DNA from: Succinispira mobilis DSM 6222 | GTDB lineage: Bacteria > Bacillota > Negativicutes > Acidaminococcales > Succinispiraceae | NCBI RefSeq assembly: GCF_000384135.1 | Contig: NZ_KB913028.1 | Coordinates: 1,267,351 to 1,331,350, forward strand | Reading direction: 5' to 3' | Length of the DNA stretch: 64,000 nt | Shown: in pieces, positions 55,936 through 64,000 of the stretch | Layout: the number at the start of each line of letters is the position of its first letter | Position numbering within the stretch: position 1 is the first letter of the stretch | Notes under the pieces: model-generated | Told to the model about the DNA's origin: nothing | Database searches by the model: none | What the model saw: only the letters and a program-made list of their open reading frames with translations | Made by a program: the position numbers and the translations under genes

Positions 55936-58917
55936 CTACTCCTCTTCTTCAATTATTGTGCTATAACGGCAAATATGTACGTAATCACAATAACTACAGT
56001 TGCGGATTTTCAGGGGTTGCGCTAAAAAACTGCCTTGATGAATTTGACTAACAATAGCTTCGACATTATAGCTAGTTTTAGCAAGCAATTCCTCACTATA
56101 GACAATATTATATTTATACTTATCACTTTTGAAAGAATAATAACTGGCCGTAAATTGCCTGCTTGCTATTTCTTGCGGTAGTAATGTTTTCAAGGCACAC
56201 AAATAGATCGGTAATTGCAAGGAATTGCCTAGCTCAATATCCTTTTCTTCGGGAGCTTCCCCTAGTTTATAATCAACAATGCGTACTTGCTCACTTTGTA
56301 AATCCAAGCGGTCAATTACGCCATTTAAACAAATTTTCCCTACACTAGTTTCCAATTCAAATGCACTTAAAAATCCCTTAGGCGCAAAACGCAACTCAGT
56401 ATATGCTGGCAAAAGCGGATTTGTAGCTTCTTGCAAACGATAATCTTCCTCAAACCACAACTTCAGTTTACGCCAAAGCAATTGGGCTTTTAGCTCCCAG
56501 GCAAAATTATTACCCACGCGTTGCTCAGTTTGATAGCGCTTTTGGATTTGCCAAAAAAGCCCTTGCAACTCTTGTAAACATTGAGCTTTATCAGGATATT
56601 TTTGCCCTAAATAGCGGTGCACAAAAGTCTCTAATACTTCATGCACAAAAATCCCTTCTAAAATTCTTGAGCTTTCTAGCTTAGCCTGTTCCCAAGCTTG
56701 TTCCTGCCAAACATACCTTGCAAGATATTTAAACGGACAACTACGATAAGTTTCTAATTGCGCTACGCTAAAATTTAACTTCGTAATTTTTGCCGTGCTG
56801 ATATTTTCAGCCTTTGTTTTTTGACTAATTGCACTAAGGAAATCTGAACCAACCTTTTGCACTAACCATTGTTCAGCCAAAGCAAATTCTGCACTACTTG
56901 ACCTTTGCCAGACTAAATATTCTTGGAGCGTGCGCTGCGAAAATATTCTTTCACAATTATTTGGTAAAAAAACATCCCGTTTTTGTACCTGAAGATTCGG
57001 CAACACTCTTTTCAGTTCGAAAATATACTTAGACACTCCTTGCCGTTCACTTTCTAGATAGCTGATATGCAAACTATTTGTTGCCATTGCTAAGGAACTA
57101 GCAAAGAAAAAAGTATCTTCATATACTTGTCTCTCTAAGGCCTTTAAGTCCTCTATTGCTAGTAAAGAACGTTCTCGCGCATTTAGTAGCCAGTTTTCCA
57201 CGCGTTTTTTTGGAAACATATTATCATTTAACCCTAAAATATAGACATTAGCAGCATTAATCCCTTGCGCATTAGCAGCTTGAATAATTCTCACGCCTCT
57301 TGGTTCGCCTTCTTGCAAGATTAAATCATGCTTGGTCGCGAGTTGCCTTAAATACTCTAAGAAAGTTGTCAAACTAATTTTTTCCTTATCTAAAGTTAAT
57401 AAACTGTAAGCATTTTTTAATTCTTCAAAAACACGTTGCAAAAAAGTAAAACTCAATAAGCTACCTTTAAAATATTCTAAACTAATTTGCTGCGCTTTAA
57501 ATTGCGCCCCTAAAATTTTCAAAAAGCCAAAATTCGCAATAGTTGTTTCGATAAAATTTTGGTAAGTGGAAATACTAGCTTTTTTGGGAACATTAGCTAC
57601 TACCGTGGCTACTTTTTCTAAAGCTTTGCTTAATGCTAATTTATCACTATCTACAGCAATTTTCTCAATAATTTCTGCAAACCCATTAAAATCTTGCTCA
57701 TAAAAAATTTTCTCTAAACTACCTTTATCATATTCTAAAGTTGCAGCCATTAAGGGGGAAAACATAACTTTTGCCAAAGTCTGTTTTTCAAATTTATTAG
57801 CGGCTAATTTAAGGATATCCATAATTAAAGTCATAAAAAAATGATTTTTCACGGGACAAACCTCGGGTAAACTGCTACTTATTTGCGCATCTTGAAATAC
57901 TTCTAACAAGCCTGGATAATCTGCTAAATCGCGTACCACTATAATAAAATCTGTAGCCTTGGCCCCAGCTAATATCTTTTGCTTTATTGCCTCAACGACA
58001 AACTTCATCTCCTGCTTTTTACTCAAAAAAGCATTTAATTCAACATTAGGCGCTACAATGGCGTTATCTATTTCCTGATTAAAATTATAAAAAGCCTGTG
58101 TTAAATAGCGTAAATCAGCTTTCTGAGGAATTGGTTCAAAATTCAAGATACCTTCTTGTGCATGTGGAATAGCAACAAGATTGTCAATTAAAGTTTTCAA
58201 ACTGCTAAACACTTCTTCTCTTGCCGTTTCATAAGTTACCGCAATATGTACTTGGGTAAGTTTGCTTAAACGTCGAATAATTGCCAATTCTAATTTGTTA
58301 AAATTATAAAAATCACTTACATAAATATTTTTCCAAGGTAAAAAATCTTGGGCTATAGCTTGTTCATCTAGCGAAAGAAGTAACCGTTCAGCTAAGATGT
58401 AATACAAATATATGTCTCGCTCACCTAATTCAAACAATTTATCATAATAAGCCAAATAAATGCACGCCAGTTCTTGGTATTTTTTACTCTGCTTAGCTCC
58501 CAACTGTTCCTCTTGCAAATTATCGACAATTAAAAGAAAGTCTTGCGCAGAAATTTGCATACTCATTAATTCTGCAAACAAACTAGCTAAATTCTTCACA
58601 AAAAAGTTGTTTTGATGAACTTTAGCAAAATATTCTATTTTCCCTGTTTCAAAAAGCTCTACAGCACATCTTTTTATTAAAACTTCGCGTGCAAAACTGG
58701 AAATTGGCGGTTTTATCGCTGTGCTAAACAACTCGATTATTTCTTTAACTAAGGTATCAAAGTTGCCCACACGAATATTGTTTTTTTGACGAACTTCTTG
58801 CATTACTACCGTACTAGGTAACACGTAAAAGCTTTCCCAATATTGATTTTTCAAAGCTTGCTCTGCAAATTTATCTCTAGCATTTTCACCCAAATGCAGT
58901 TTATAAAAATTTAACAT
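55936..58917 (-). CDS. addB: ATP-dependent nuclease AddB
   Basis: 993-residue AddB, partner of AddA. The C-terminal nuclease has VRIVDYKLGE and NGVIDRLDL, and Fe-S cysteines in TYRSCPFKYL and NCSYCDYVHIC. The N-terminus (LHLGENARDKF) lacks the Walker A loop found in B. subtilis AddB, so it is an inactive-helicase form like streptococcal RexB. Central segments INAANVYILGLNDNMFPKK agree with the family. First gene of the addBA operon. Confidence 0.88.
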   Translation of the reverse strand: MLNFYKLHLGENARDKFAEQALKNQYWESFYVLPSTVVMQEVRQKNNIRVGNFDTLVKEIIELFSTAIKPPISSFAREVLIKRCAVELFETGKIEYFAKVHQNNFFVKNLASLFAELMSMQISAQDFLLIVDNLQEEQLGAKQSKKYQELACIYLAYYDKLFELGERDIYLYYILAERLLLSLDEQAIAQDFLPWKNIYVSDFYNFNKLELAIIRRLSKLTQVHIAVTYETAREEVFSSLKTLIDNLVAIPHAQEGILNFEPIPQKADLRYLTQAFYNFNQEIDNAIVAPNVELNAFLSKKQEMKFVVEAIKQKILAGAKATDFIIVVRDLADYPGLLEVFQDAQISSSLPEVCPVKNHFFMTLIMDILKLAANKFEKQTLAKVMFSPLMAATLEYDKGSLEKIFYEQDFNGFAEIIEKIAVDSDKLALSKALEKVATVVANVPKKASISTYQNFIETTIANFGFLKILGAQFKAQQISLEYFKGSLLSFTFLQRVFEELKNAYSLLTLDKEKISLTTFLEYLRQLATKHDLILQEGEPRGVRIIQAANAQGINAANVYILGLNDNMFPKKRVENWLLNARERSLLAIEDLKALERQVYEDTFFFASSLAMATNSLHISYLESERQGVSKYIFELKRVLPNLQVQKRDVFLPNNCERIFSQRTLQEYLVWQRSSSAEFALAEQWLVQKVGSDFLSAISQKTKAENISTAKITKLNFSVAQLETYRSCPFKYLARYVWQEQAWEQAKLESSRILEGIFVHEVLETFVHRYLGQKYPDKAQCLQELQGLFWQIQKRYQTEQRVGNNFAWELKAQLLWRKLKLWFEEDYRLQEATNPLLPAYTELRFAPKGFLSAFELETSVGKICLNGVIDRLDLQSEQVRIVDYKLGEAPEEKDIELGNSLQLPIYLCALKTLLPQEIASRQFTASYYSFKSDKYKYNIVYSEELLAKTSYNVEAIVSQIHQGSFLAQPLKIRNCSYCDYVHICRYSTIIEEEE

Positions 58918-58978
58918 CCTTGACCTCCCGCTATTTATTCCTCTATAAACAATATTTCTTCTGTTTTCCCATATTAAA

Positions 58979-59007
58979 ATTATACTCTGCTAACATATAA
59001 TGCACAA
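58979..59007 (-). promoter_or_regulatory. addBA promoter
   Basis: Minus-strand TTGTGC (59002-59007) and TATAAT (58979-58984), 17 nt apart, about 60 nt before the addB ATG and just downstream of a terminator. addBA therefore seems to have its own promoter. Confidence 0.6.
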
Positions 59008-59014
59008 TCAACAT

Positions 59015-59063
59015 AAAAATAAAGATAGACATCCATATCCAACGAATGTCTATCTTTATTTTT
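59015..59063 (-). terminator. Orphan terminator in the addB-glnS gap
   Basis: Perfect 18-bp inverted repeat (59015-59032 with 59046-59063), 13-nt loop and T-run on the minus strand. No known gene ends here, since both neighbours start from this gap. Confidence 0.85.
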
Positions 59064-59422
59064 AAATTTAAAATTGCATTCCCACAAATTCACTTTCAGT
59101 GACTGTTCAGGAAAAAAGCAACATACCAGCCTTGTTTTTTCGCATTCAGCTTTCTAAAAACTATAGCTAGAAGTAGCTTGGCCTACCACTTTGGTAAGTA
59201 GATTAAGAAACAAGGTGCAAGTTATATTATGGAAATAACTAAAAAACGTTCCCAACTAAACAATAAAATTATCTTTTTCCACCAAGGACTGCAGAAAAAA
59301 CAATATTTACGTTTAATCACTTTTAGTATTTCCCAACTGCCAATCATTTCAGTTTTAAAATTCACAAGCTGCTTTATTATTAAAGCACTGCAATTTTACT
59401 GAATTTTAAATAAAAGTACTTC
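59015..59422 (-). ncRNA. Candidate unassigned transcript of about 400 nt
   Basis: The 710-bp gap between addB and glnS (58918-59627) holds no recognisable gene. On the minus strand a promoter (TTGTAA 59452-59457, TATAAT 59429-59434, 17 nt apart) faces the orphan terminator at 59063-59015. The RNA between would be about 408 nt. It has local hairpins (GCTTTA-ATAA-TAAAGC) and a 9-nt direct repeat AGTTGGGAA. It matches no RNase P, tmRNA, SRP or 6S pattern that I could recognise. A 41-codon minus-strand ORF (59347-59222, CFFCSPWWKK) lacks a ribosome site. Could also be decayed DNA. Confidence 0.3.
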
Positions 59423-59428
59423 GAATAT

Positions 59429-59457
59429 ATTATATTCCTTTATTTTAATTTTTACAA
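59429..59457 (-). promoter_or_regulatory. Minus-strand promoter in the addB-glnS gap
   Basis: TTGTAA (59452-59457) and TATAAT (59429-59434) with 17 nt spacing, pointing away from glnS into a region with no gene until the orphan terminator. Confidence 0.5.
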
Positions 59458-59554
59458 GGGCCATAATGCGAAATTTCCAAAAAAACTAGCCTTTTTCAAT
59501 TTTTTCCTTAACTTTGCTAATAAATCAAGATACATTTTAATCTCTTCTCAAATA

Positions 59555-59563
59555 TGGTATAAT
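59555..59563 (+). promoter_or_regulatory. glnS promoter (extended -10)
   Basis: TGGTATAAT, an extended -10 element, 64 nt before the glnS ATG. No T-box sequence is present upstream. Confidence 0.5.
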
Positions 59564-59627
59564 TTATAGATATAAAAATTATATTGAATTAATAATCTTA
59601 GTTTTAAAAATTTGCGAGGTGTATTGA

Positions 59628-61280
59628 ATGGAAAAGTTTAATGAAAACTCTAATTTCATTAAAGCTATTATGAAAGAAGATTTAGAATCTGGTAAACACC
59701 AAGAAATAATTACACGTTTTCCTCCGGAACCAAACGGTTATTTACATATTGGTCATGCCAAAGCAGTTCTAACAAATTACCTTTTAGCTAAAGAATTTAA
59801 CGGTAAAATGAATCTACGTTTTGATGATACAAATCCAATTAAAGAAGAAGAAGAGTTCGTTCAAGGAATTATTGACGACATTAAATGGCTAGGGGTTGAA
59901 TATAGCCAACTGCTATTTGCTTCTGACACTTTTGAACAAATGTATAACCACGCGCTTGATTTAATCAAAAAAGGCAAAGCCTATGTTGACGATCAAAGCC
60001 AAGAACAAATGCGGGAAACGCGCGGCACTTTAACAACGCCTGGTATAGAATCGCCATATCGCAACCGCAGTGTCGAAGAAAATTTACAATTATTTGAAGA
60101 AATGCGCCAAGGTTTACATCCTGCCGGTAGTCGCGTTTTAAGAGCTAAAATCGATATGGCTTCACCTAATATGAATTTGCGCGACCCTGCTATTTATCGT
60201 ATTTTAAACACCAAACATTTCAACACTGGCGACAAATGGTTTGTTTATCCAATGTACGACTATGCCCATCCCCTAGAAGACGCTTTTGAAGGAGTTACCC
60301 ACTCGCTTTGCTCGTTAGAGTATGAAGATCATCGCCCACTTTATGATTGGGTAATTGAAAACTGTGAAACTCCAGCTAAACCACGTCAAATAGAGTTTGC
60401 TCGCTTAAATATGACTAATACCGTAATGTCCAAACGCTATTTAAAACAATTGGTAGATGAAAAATATGTTGAAGGTTGGGACGACCCTAGAATGCCAACT
60501 ATTGCTGGCTTACGCCGTCGCGGCTATACGCCTGAGGCAATCATTAATTTTGTCCAAGAAGTCGGTCTCTCTAAAGCTTATAGCATTGTCGATGGCCAAA
60601 TGCTTGAACATTTTATTCGTGAAGATTTAAAATTAAAAGCGCCTAGAACAATGGCTGTTTTAAAACCTTTAAAAGTCGTAATTACCAACTATCCAGAAGG
60701 ACAAGTTGAATATTTAGATGCCGAGATCAATCCTGAAGTTCCTGAGATGGGCACTAAAAAAATTCCGTTTTCTCGCGAAATTTACATTGAACAAGATGAT
60801 TTTATGGAAAATCCAATTCCTAAATATTTCCGTCTCTTCCCTGGAAATGAAGTCCGCTTAAAGCATGCTTACTTTATTAAGTGCAATGACTTTATCAAAG
60901 ACGAACAAGGTAATGTTGTCGAAATCCATGCCACCTATGACCCAGAAACTAAATCAGGCTCTGGATTTACTGGTCGTAAAGTTAAAGGTACTATTCATTG
61001 GATTGATGCAACTAAAAATATCCCTGCTGATTTTCATCTGTATGAGCCTCTGTTGCGGGACAATGCCGAAAATGAAGATACGCCATTTTTAGAAAGACTA
61101 AACCCTAATTCTGAAGAAATTGTTCAAGGTTTTGTCGAAGAAGACCTTGCTACTTGCCAAGGACAAGATAAATTCCAATTTTTCCGTCATGGCTACTTCA
61201 ATGTAGACCCTAAACGTTCTGTAAATGGCAAACTGTCATTTAATCGTATTGTTTCCTTAAAATCTAGTTTTAAATTTTAA
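59628..61280 (+). CDS. glnS: Glutaminyl-tRNA synthetase
   Basis: 550-residue class I synthetase close in length to the E. coli enzyme (554). HIGH motif in [11 protein letters not shown] near residue 41, RFDDTNP, the MSKRYL form of KMSKS near residue 269, and the C-terminal beta-barrel anticodon-binding part (about 340-550). Charges tRNA-Gln directly. Many Firmicutes lack GlnRS and use the GatCAB route, so the gene may be acquired. ATG with GAGGTG; its neighbours are the addB gap and a restriction gene. Confidence 0.96.
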   Translation: MEKFNENSNFIKAIMKEDLESGKHQEIITRFPPEPNGYLHIGHAKAVLTNYLLAKEFNGKMNLRFDDTNPIKEEEEFVQGIIDDIKWLGVEYSQLLFASDTFEQMYNHALDLIKKGKAYVDDQSQEQMRETRGTLTTPGIESPYRNRSVEENLQLFEEMRQGLHPAGSRVLRAKIDMASPNMNLRDPAIYRILNTKHFNTGDKWFVYPMYDYAHPLEDAFEGVTHSLCSLEYEDHRPLYDWVIENCETPAKPRQIEFARLNMTNTVMSKRYLKQLVDEKYVEGWDDPRMPTIAGLRRRGYTPEAIINFVQEVGLSKAYSIVDGQMLEHFIREDLKLKAPRTMAVLKPLKVVITNYPEGQVEYLDAEINPEVPEMGTKKIPFSREIYIEQDDFMENPIPKYFRLFPGNEVRLKHAYFIKCNDFIKDEQGNVVEIHATYDPETKSGSGFTGRKVKGTIHWIDATKNIPADFHLYEPLLRDNAENEDTPFLERLNPNSEEIVQGFVEEDLATCQGQDKFQFFRHGYFNVDPKRSVNGKLSFNRIVSLKSSFKF

Positions 61281-61287
61281 TTAATAT

Positions 61288-61325
61288 AAAGAGGAGTTGT
61301 ACCAATCAGGTGCAACTCCTCTTTT
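61288..61325. terminator. Bidirectional terminator between glnS and hsdR
   Basis: AAAGAGGAGTTG..ACC (61288-61303) pairs with GGT.CAACTCCTCTTT (61309-61324), 5-nt loop, T-run on the plus strand and A-rich on the other. It serves both converging genes. Confidence 0.88.
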
Positions 61326-61337
61326 GCTATCTTCCCC

Positions 61338-64000
61338 CTAATGTGATTCGTTCTGGCACATCAACTTAGTTTGCTCAAGCACAATATCCACAGCCTTAGC
61401 TGTTTTATCTGGTGGATAACCATATTTTTTAAGCAATCTTTTAATAGTCATCTTCATTTTAGCTTGAACACTATCTCTAATCGTCCAATCAACGCTGATG
61501 CTATTTTTAATTGAAACAGTTAAATCTCTAGCGATTTGCTTTAAAATATCTTCGCCCATAATTTCTTTAGCAGACTCATTATCTGCCAAAGCATCATAAA
61601 AAGCTAACTCATCTGGCGTAAGACCTGAAGCTTCACCACGTTTTTCGGCTTCACTGATTTCTTTAGCTAGTTCTATAAGCTCCATAATGATTTGTGTGGT
61701 TTCAATAGCTCTATTTTGATATTTTCTAATAGCTGCTTCAAGTAATTCGGAAAACTTTTTAGACTGGACTAAATTTCTTCTTGAAAAAGATTTGATATTA
61801 CCTTTTAAAAGTCTACTAAGAAGTTCAACTGCTAAATTCTTCTGTTTCATCCCTTTGACTTCTTCAAGAAATTCGTCTGAGAGAATAGCAATATTAGGTT
61901 TAGCTAAACCTACACATTCTAAAATATCAACTACTTCATTTGAAGATATCGCCTTGGAAATTAACTGGTTAAGCTCATTATCTAATTGAGTGGTCGTTTT
62001 CTTTTTATGATCTTCACTTATTATTTTTACCAGGCTAGCTTTAACTGCTTTGTGAAAGCCAACTTCAACGTTAAGTCTTTCCGCAATTTCTGTAGTTGCG
62101 CACAATGAATACGCTCTTGATAACTCATTAACAAGTTTTATGTAATCGTTTTTCCGTTCTTCACGAAGACCAATAATATAGTCCATGGTTTCAACAATCG
62201 CCTGCATTTTTTCACTCGGCTTACCATTAAAGAATTTGCTGTAGTCATGCCCATGAAGTAATTCTTTAATAAGGTCATGTTTTTCAAGTAAAACTTGCGC
62301 TGCAAGTTCCGTATCCACCCCTGTAGTCTTTTTATCGCTTTCAGTGTACTGATTTAAAGCTTCTTTTAAATTCTCAGCAATACCAATATAGTCAACTACC
62401 AGACCACCCTGTTTATCTTTAAAGACCCTGTTTACCCTGGCGATGGCTTGCATTAAGTTATGACCGCTCATGGGCTTATCAATATACATAGTGTGCATGC
62501 TGGGTACGTCAAAACCTGTTAGCCACATATCGCGTACAATGACAAGTTTTAGCTCATCATTTTTGTCTTTCATACGCTTTGCAAGAGTTTCTCTTGTAGA
62601 TTTGGTTCCAACGTGCTTTTGCCACGCTTCAGGATCAGATGAACTGCCCGTCATAACAATTTTAATTTTGCCAGACATCACATCATCACTGTGCCAATCT
62701 GATCTAAGGTTGATGATTTCAGCGTAAAGCTCTACGGCAATTCTTCTACTCATTGCTACGATCATACCCTTACCACCAGCATCTACCTGAGCTTGCTCTC
62801 GCTTTTCAAAATGCTCTACAATATCGCTTGCTACTTTTTGAATACGCTCTTTTGCGCCGACAACAGCTTCAAGTCTTGCCCATTTGCTTTTTAATTTTTC
62901 TTTTTCAGTGAGTTCTTGATATTCCGTTATTTCATCATATTCCATATCCACTTGTGGCTTTATTTCTTCTGGAAGTTCTAGCTTAGCAATCCGACTTTCA
63001 TAGAAAATTTTAACGGTAGTTCCATCTTCAACGGCTCTAGTCATATCGTAAATATCTATATAGTCTCCAAATACCGCTTTAGTGTTTTTATCAGTCAGTT
63101 CTACTGGAGTACCAGTAAACCCAATATATGACGCATTTGGCAGGCTATCACGCATATATTTGGCGTAGCCATATTTAGTATCCGCCTCACTATCATCTTT
63201 TACAACTTCAGCCCCAAAGCCATATTGACTTCTATGCGCTTCGTCAGCCATTACGATAACATTTTTTCGATCTGTCAGTACTGGAACAAAATAAGGGACA
63301 CTTCTCTCAGCAACCAAAAATTCCTCTACTTCTTCTTTGGCTTTATGCATTGCGGGAGCAAATTTATGAATAGTGGTAAAAATAATGCCACCGCTGGTCC
63401 GATTGTTTAAAAGTTCTCTTAAATGCTCTCTGTCATTGGCTTGAACTGGTGTACATCTGATTAAATCCTTAGACTTAAAAAAAGTACTGTACAGCTGATC
63501 GTCTAGGTCATTTCTATCCGTAATAATAATTATTGTAGGGTTTTCAAGTTCTTCATTGATCACAAGTTTTCCTGCATAGAAAACCATCGACAAGCTCTTA
63601 CCGCTCCCTTGAGTATGCCATACAACCCCGATTCTTCTATCCCCTTTTTCCTGGGTGGCTCGTTCTGTACTATCTACGGCCTTATTTACGGCGTGGTACT
63701 GATGATAACCAGCCAAAATCTTCATTGAATCTGCCCCATCGCTTTGAAACAAAATAAAGTGTTTGATAATATCTAAAAATCGGTCACGTTGAAACATTCC
63801 TTTAATAAGCACTTCAAGCTGAGGAATTGAAATAGGCGCCGTTCCCTCTCCATCGATAGTTCGCCAAGCCATAAAGCGGTCTTCATCGGAAGTCAAAGTG
63901 CCTGCTCTTGCATTGATTCCATCACTGGTTACCATAAAGGCATTATAAGTAAATAGAGAAGGAATAACGCTTTTATAGGTTTGAAGCTGGTTATAAGCAT
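61338..64000 (-). CDS. hsdR: Type I restriction enzyme subunit R, N-terminus beyond the window
   Basis: The last 887 codons of HsdR, the DNA-translocating and cleaving subunit of a type I restriction system. The frame stays open to the right edge (upstream of [12 protein letters not shown] the residues [21 protein letters not shown] are visible), so the nuclease domain is outside. Motor motifs: Walker [12 protein letters not shown] (near nt 63,600), DEAH in [11 protein letters not shown] (near 63,240), GFTGTPVE, and motif [12 protein letters not shown] (near 62,430). A long helical C-terminus follows. hsdM and hsdS would be expected to the right. Confidence 0.93.
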   Translation of the reverse strand, partial: AYNQLQTYKSVIPSLFTYNAFMVTSDGINARAGTLTSDEDRFMAWRTIDGEGTAPISIPQLEVLIKGMFQRDRFLDIIKHFILFQSDGADSMKILAGYHQYHAVNKAVDSTERATQEKGDRRIGVVWHTQGSGKSLSMVFYAGKLVINEELENPTIIIITDRNDLDDQLYSTFFKSKDLIRCTPVQANDREHLRELLNNRTSGGIIFTTIHKFAPAMHKAKEEVEEFLVAERSVPYFVPVLTDRKNVIVMADEAHRSQYGFGAEVVKDDSEADTKYGYAKYMRDSLPNASYIGFTGTPVELTDKNTKAVFGDYIDIYDMTRAVEDGTTVKIFYESRIAKLELPEEIKPQVDMEYDEITEYQELTEKEKLKSKWARLEAVVGAKERIQKVASDIVEHFEKREQAQVDAGGKGMIVAMSRRIAVELYAEIINLRSDWHSDDVMSGKIKIVMTGSSSDPEAWQKHVGTKSTRETLAKRMKDKNDELKLVIVRDMWLTGFDVPSMHTMYIDKPMSGHNLMQAIARVNRVFKDKQGGLVVDYIGIAENLKEALNQYTESDKKTTGVDTELAAQVLLEKHDLIKELLHGHDYSKFFNGKPSEKMQAIVETMDYIIGLREERKNDYIKLVNELSRAYSLCATTEIAERLNVEVGFHKAVKASLVKIISEDHKKKTTTQLDNELNQLISKAISSNEVVDILECVGLAKPNIAILSDEFLEEVKGMKQKNLAVELLSRLLKGNIKSFSRRNLVQSKKFSELLEAAIRKYQNRAIETTQIIMELIELAKEISEAEKRGEASGLTPDELAFYDALADNESAKEIMGEDILKQIARDLTVSIKNSISVDWTIRDSVQAKMKMTIKRLLKKYGYPPDKTAKAVDIVLEQTKLMCQNESH

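Noticed and set aside
59222-59347. 41-codon minus-strand ORF with CFFCSPWWKK
   Set aside because: No ribosome site before its ATG; kept only as a remark in the candidate RNA entry.
59229-59402. 57-codon plus-strand ORF in the addB-glnS gap
   Set aside because: Only a weak and distant AAGGTG upstream, no recognisable sequence, and the region is better framed by a minus-strand promoter and terminator.
59064-59627. T-box riboswitch for glnS
   Set aside because: No GGGTGGNACCGCG sequence and no terminator next to the gene.
1-64000. CRISPR arrays, tRNA or rRNA genes, prophage, toxin-antitoxin pairs
   Set aside because: No regularly spaced repeats, no tRNA-like cloverleaf or CCA-bearing segment, and no phage-like gene runs were noticed in the intergenic regions.

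Overview
The window is an AT-rich chromosomal segment of a low-GC, probably strictly anaerobic Firmicute. 2-Oxoacid:ferredoxin oxidoreductase, an EFR1-type ferredoxin, a DcuC-type carrier, LL-diaminopimelate aminotransferase, DUF881/small-basic-protein genes beside ftsZ, a T-box on thrS and a B. subtilis-like LexA box all fit Firmicutes. A Negativicutes-like relative is my best guess, but nothing in the sequence proves it. Strong AGGAGG ribosome-binding sites with TTG or GTG starts are frequent. Almost all of the window is housekeeping DNA. I saw no phage, complete transposon, CRISPR array, rRNA or tRNA.

Left part (1-16.9 kb). lepA (cut by the left edge), holA, comEC and comEA lie on the minus strand. 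A nitroreductase and a three-gene FbpABC/AfuABC-like ABC importer follow on the plus strand, then minus-strand korAB facing a plus-strand flavodoxin/ferredoxin gene. Next is an osmolyte importer (ATPase with CBS domains, plus a fused permease/binding protein). It is preceded by a GntR-RCK_C regulator of the BusR type, a c-di-AMP sensor family, and its promoter carries a 9-bp inverted repeat around the -10 box.

Centre (17-35.3 kb). This is a minus-strand division and cell-wall (dcw) cluster: zapA, U32 protease, mutS2, rsmH, ftsL, murE, murF, mraY, murD, murG, murC, ddl, ftsQ, DUF881, small basic protein, ftsZ. MurE has the meso-diaminopimelate signature, matching dapL and dapF further right. 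ftsI, ftsW, murB, ftsA and mraZ are missing from their usual places. lexA is divergent from zapA and carries its own LexA box.

Right part (36-64 kb). A putative amino-acid/dicarboxylate operon (dcuC-like, DUF1847, MalY-like, RidA) sits beside a YheO/DauR-type regulator. Then come the translation cluster thrS (T-box), a cyclophilin lipoprotein, infC (AUU start, L20-type leader), rpmI and rplT; a Sel1-repeat protein with a secreted partner; a CofE-like protein; an M20 amidohydrolase; dapL/dapF; addA/addB; glnS; and a type I restriction HsdR cut by the right edge.

The least explained parts are: the 710-bp addB-glnS gap, which holds a promoter and a terminator framing an unassigned ~400-nt transcript; the EFR1 gene whose Shine-Dalgarno is separated from the start by a hairpin; mutually exclusive hairpins before dapF; and an AddAB pair in which both subunits seem to carry an iron-sulfur nuclease signature. 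I found no convincing wholly new multi-gene system. The BusR-like and DauR-like modules and the candidate RNA are the best leads.
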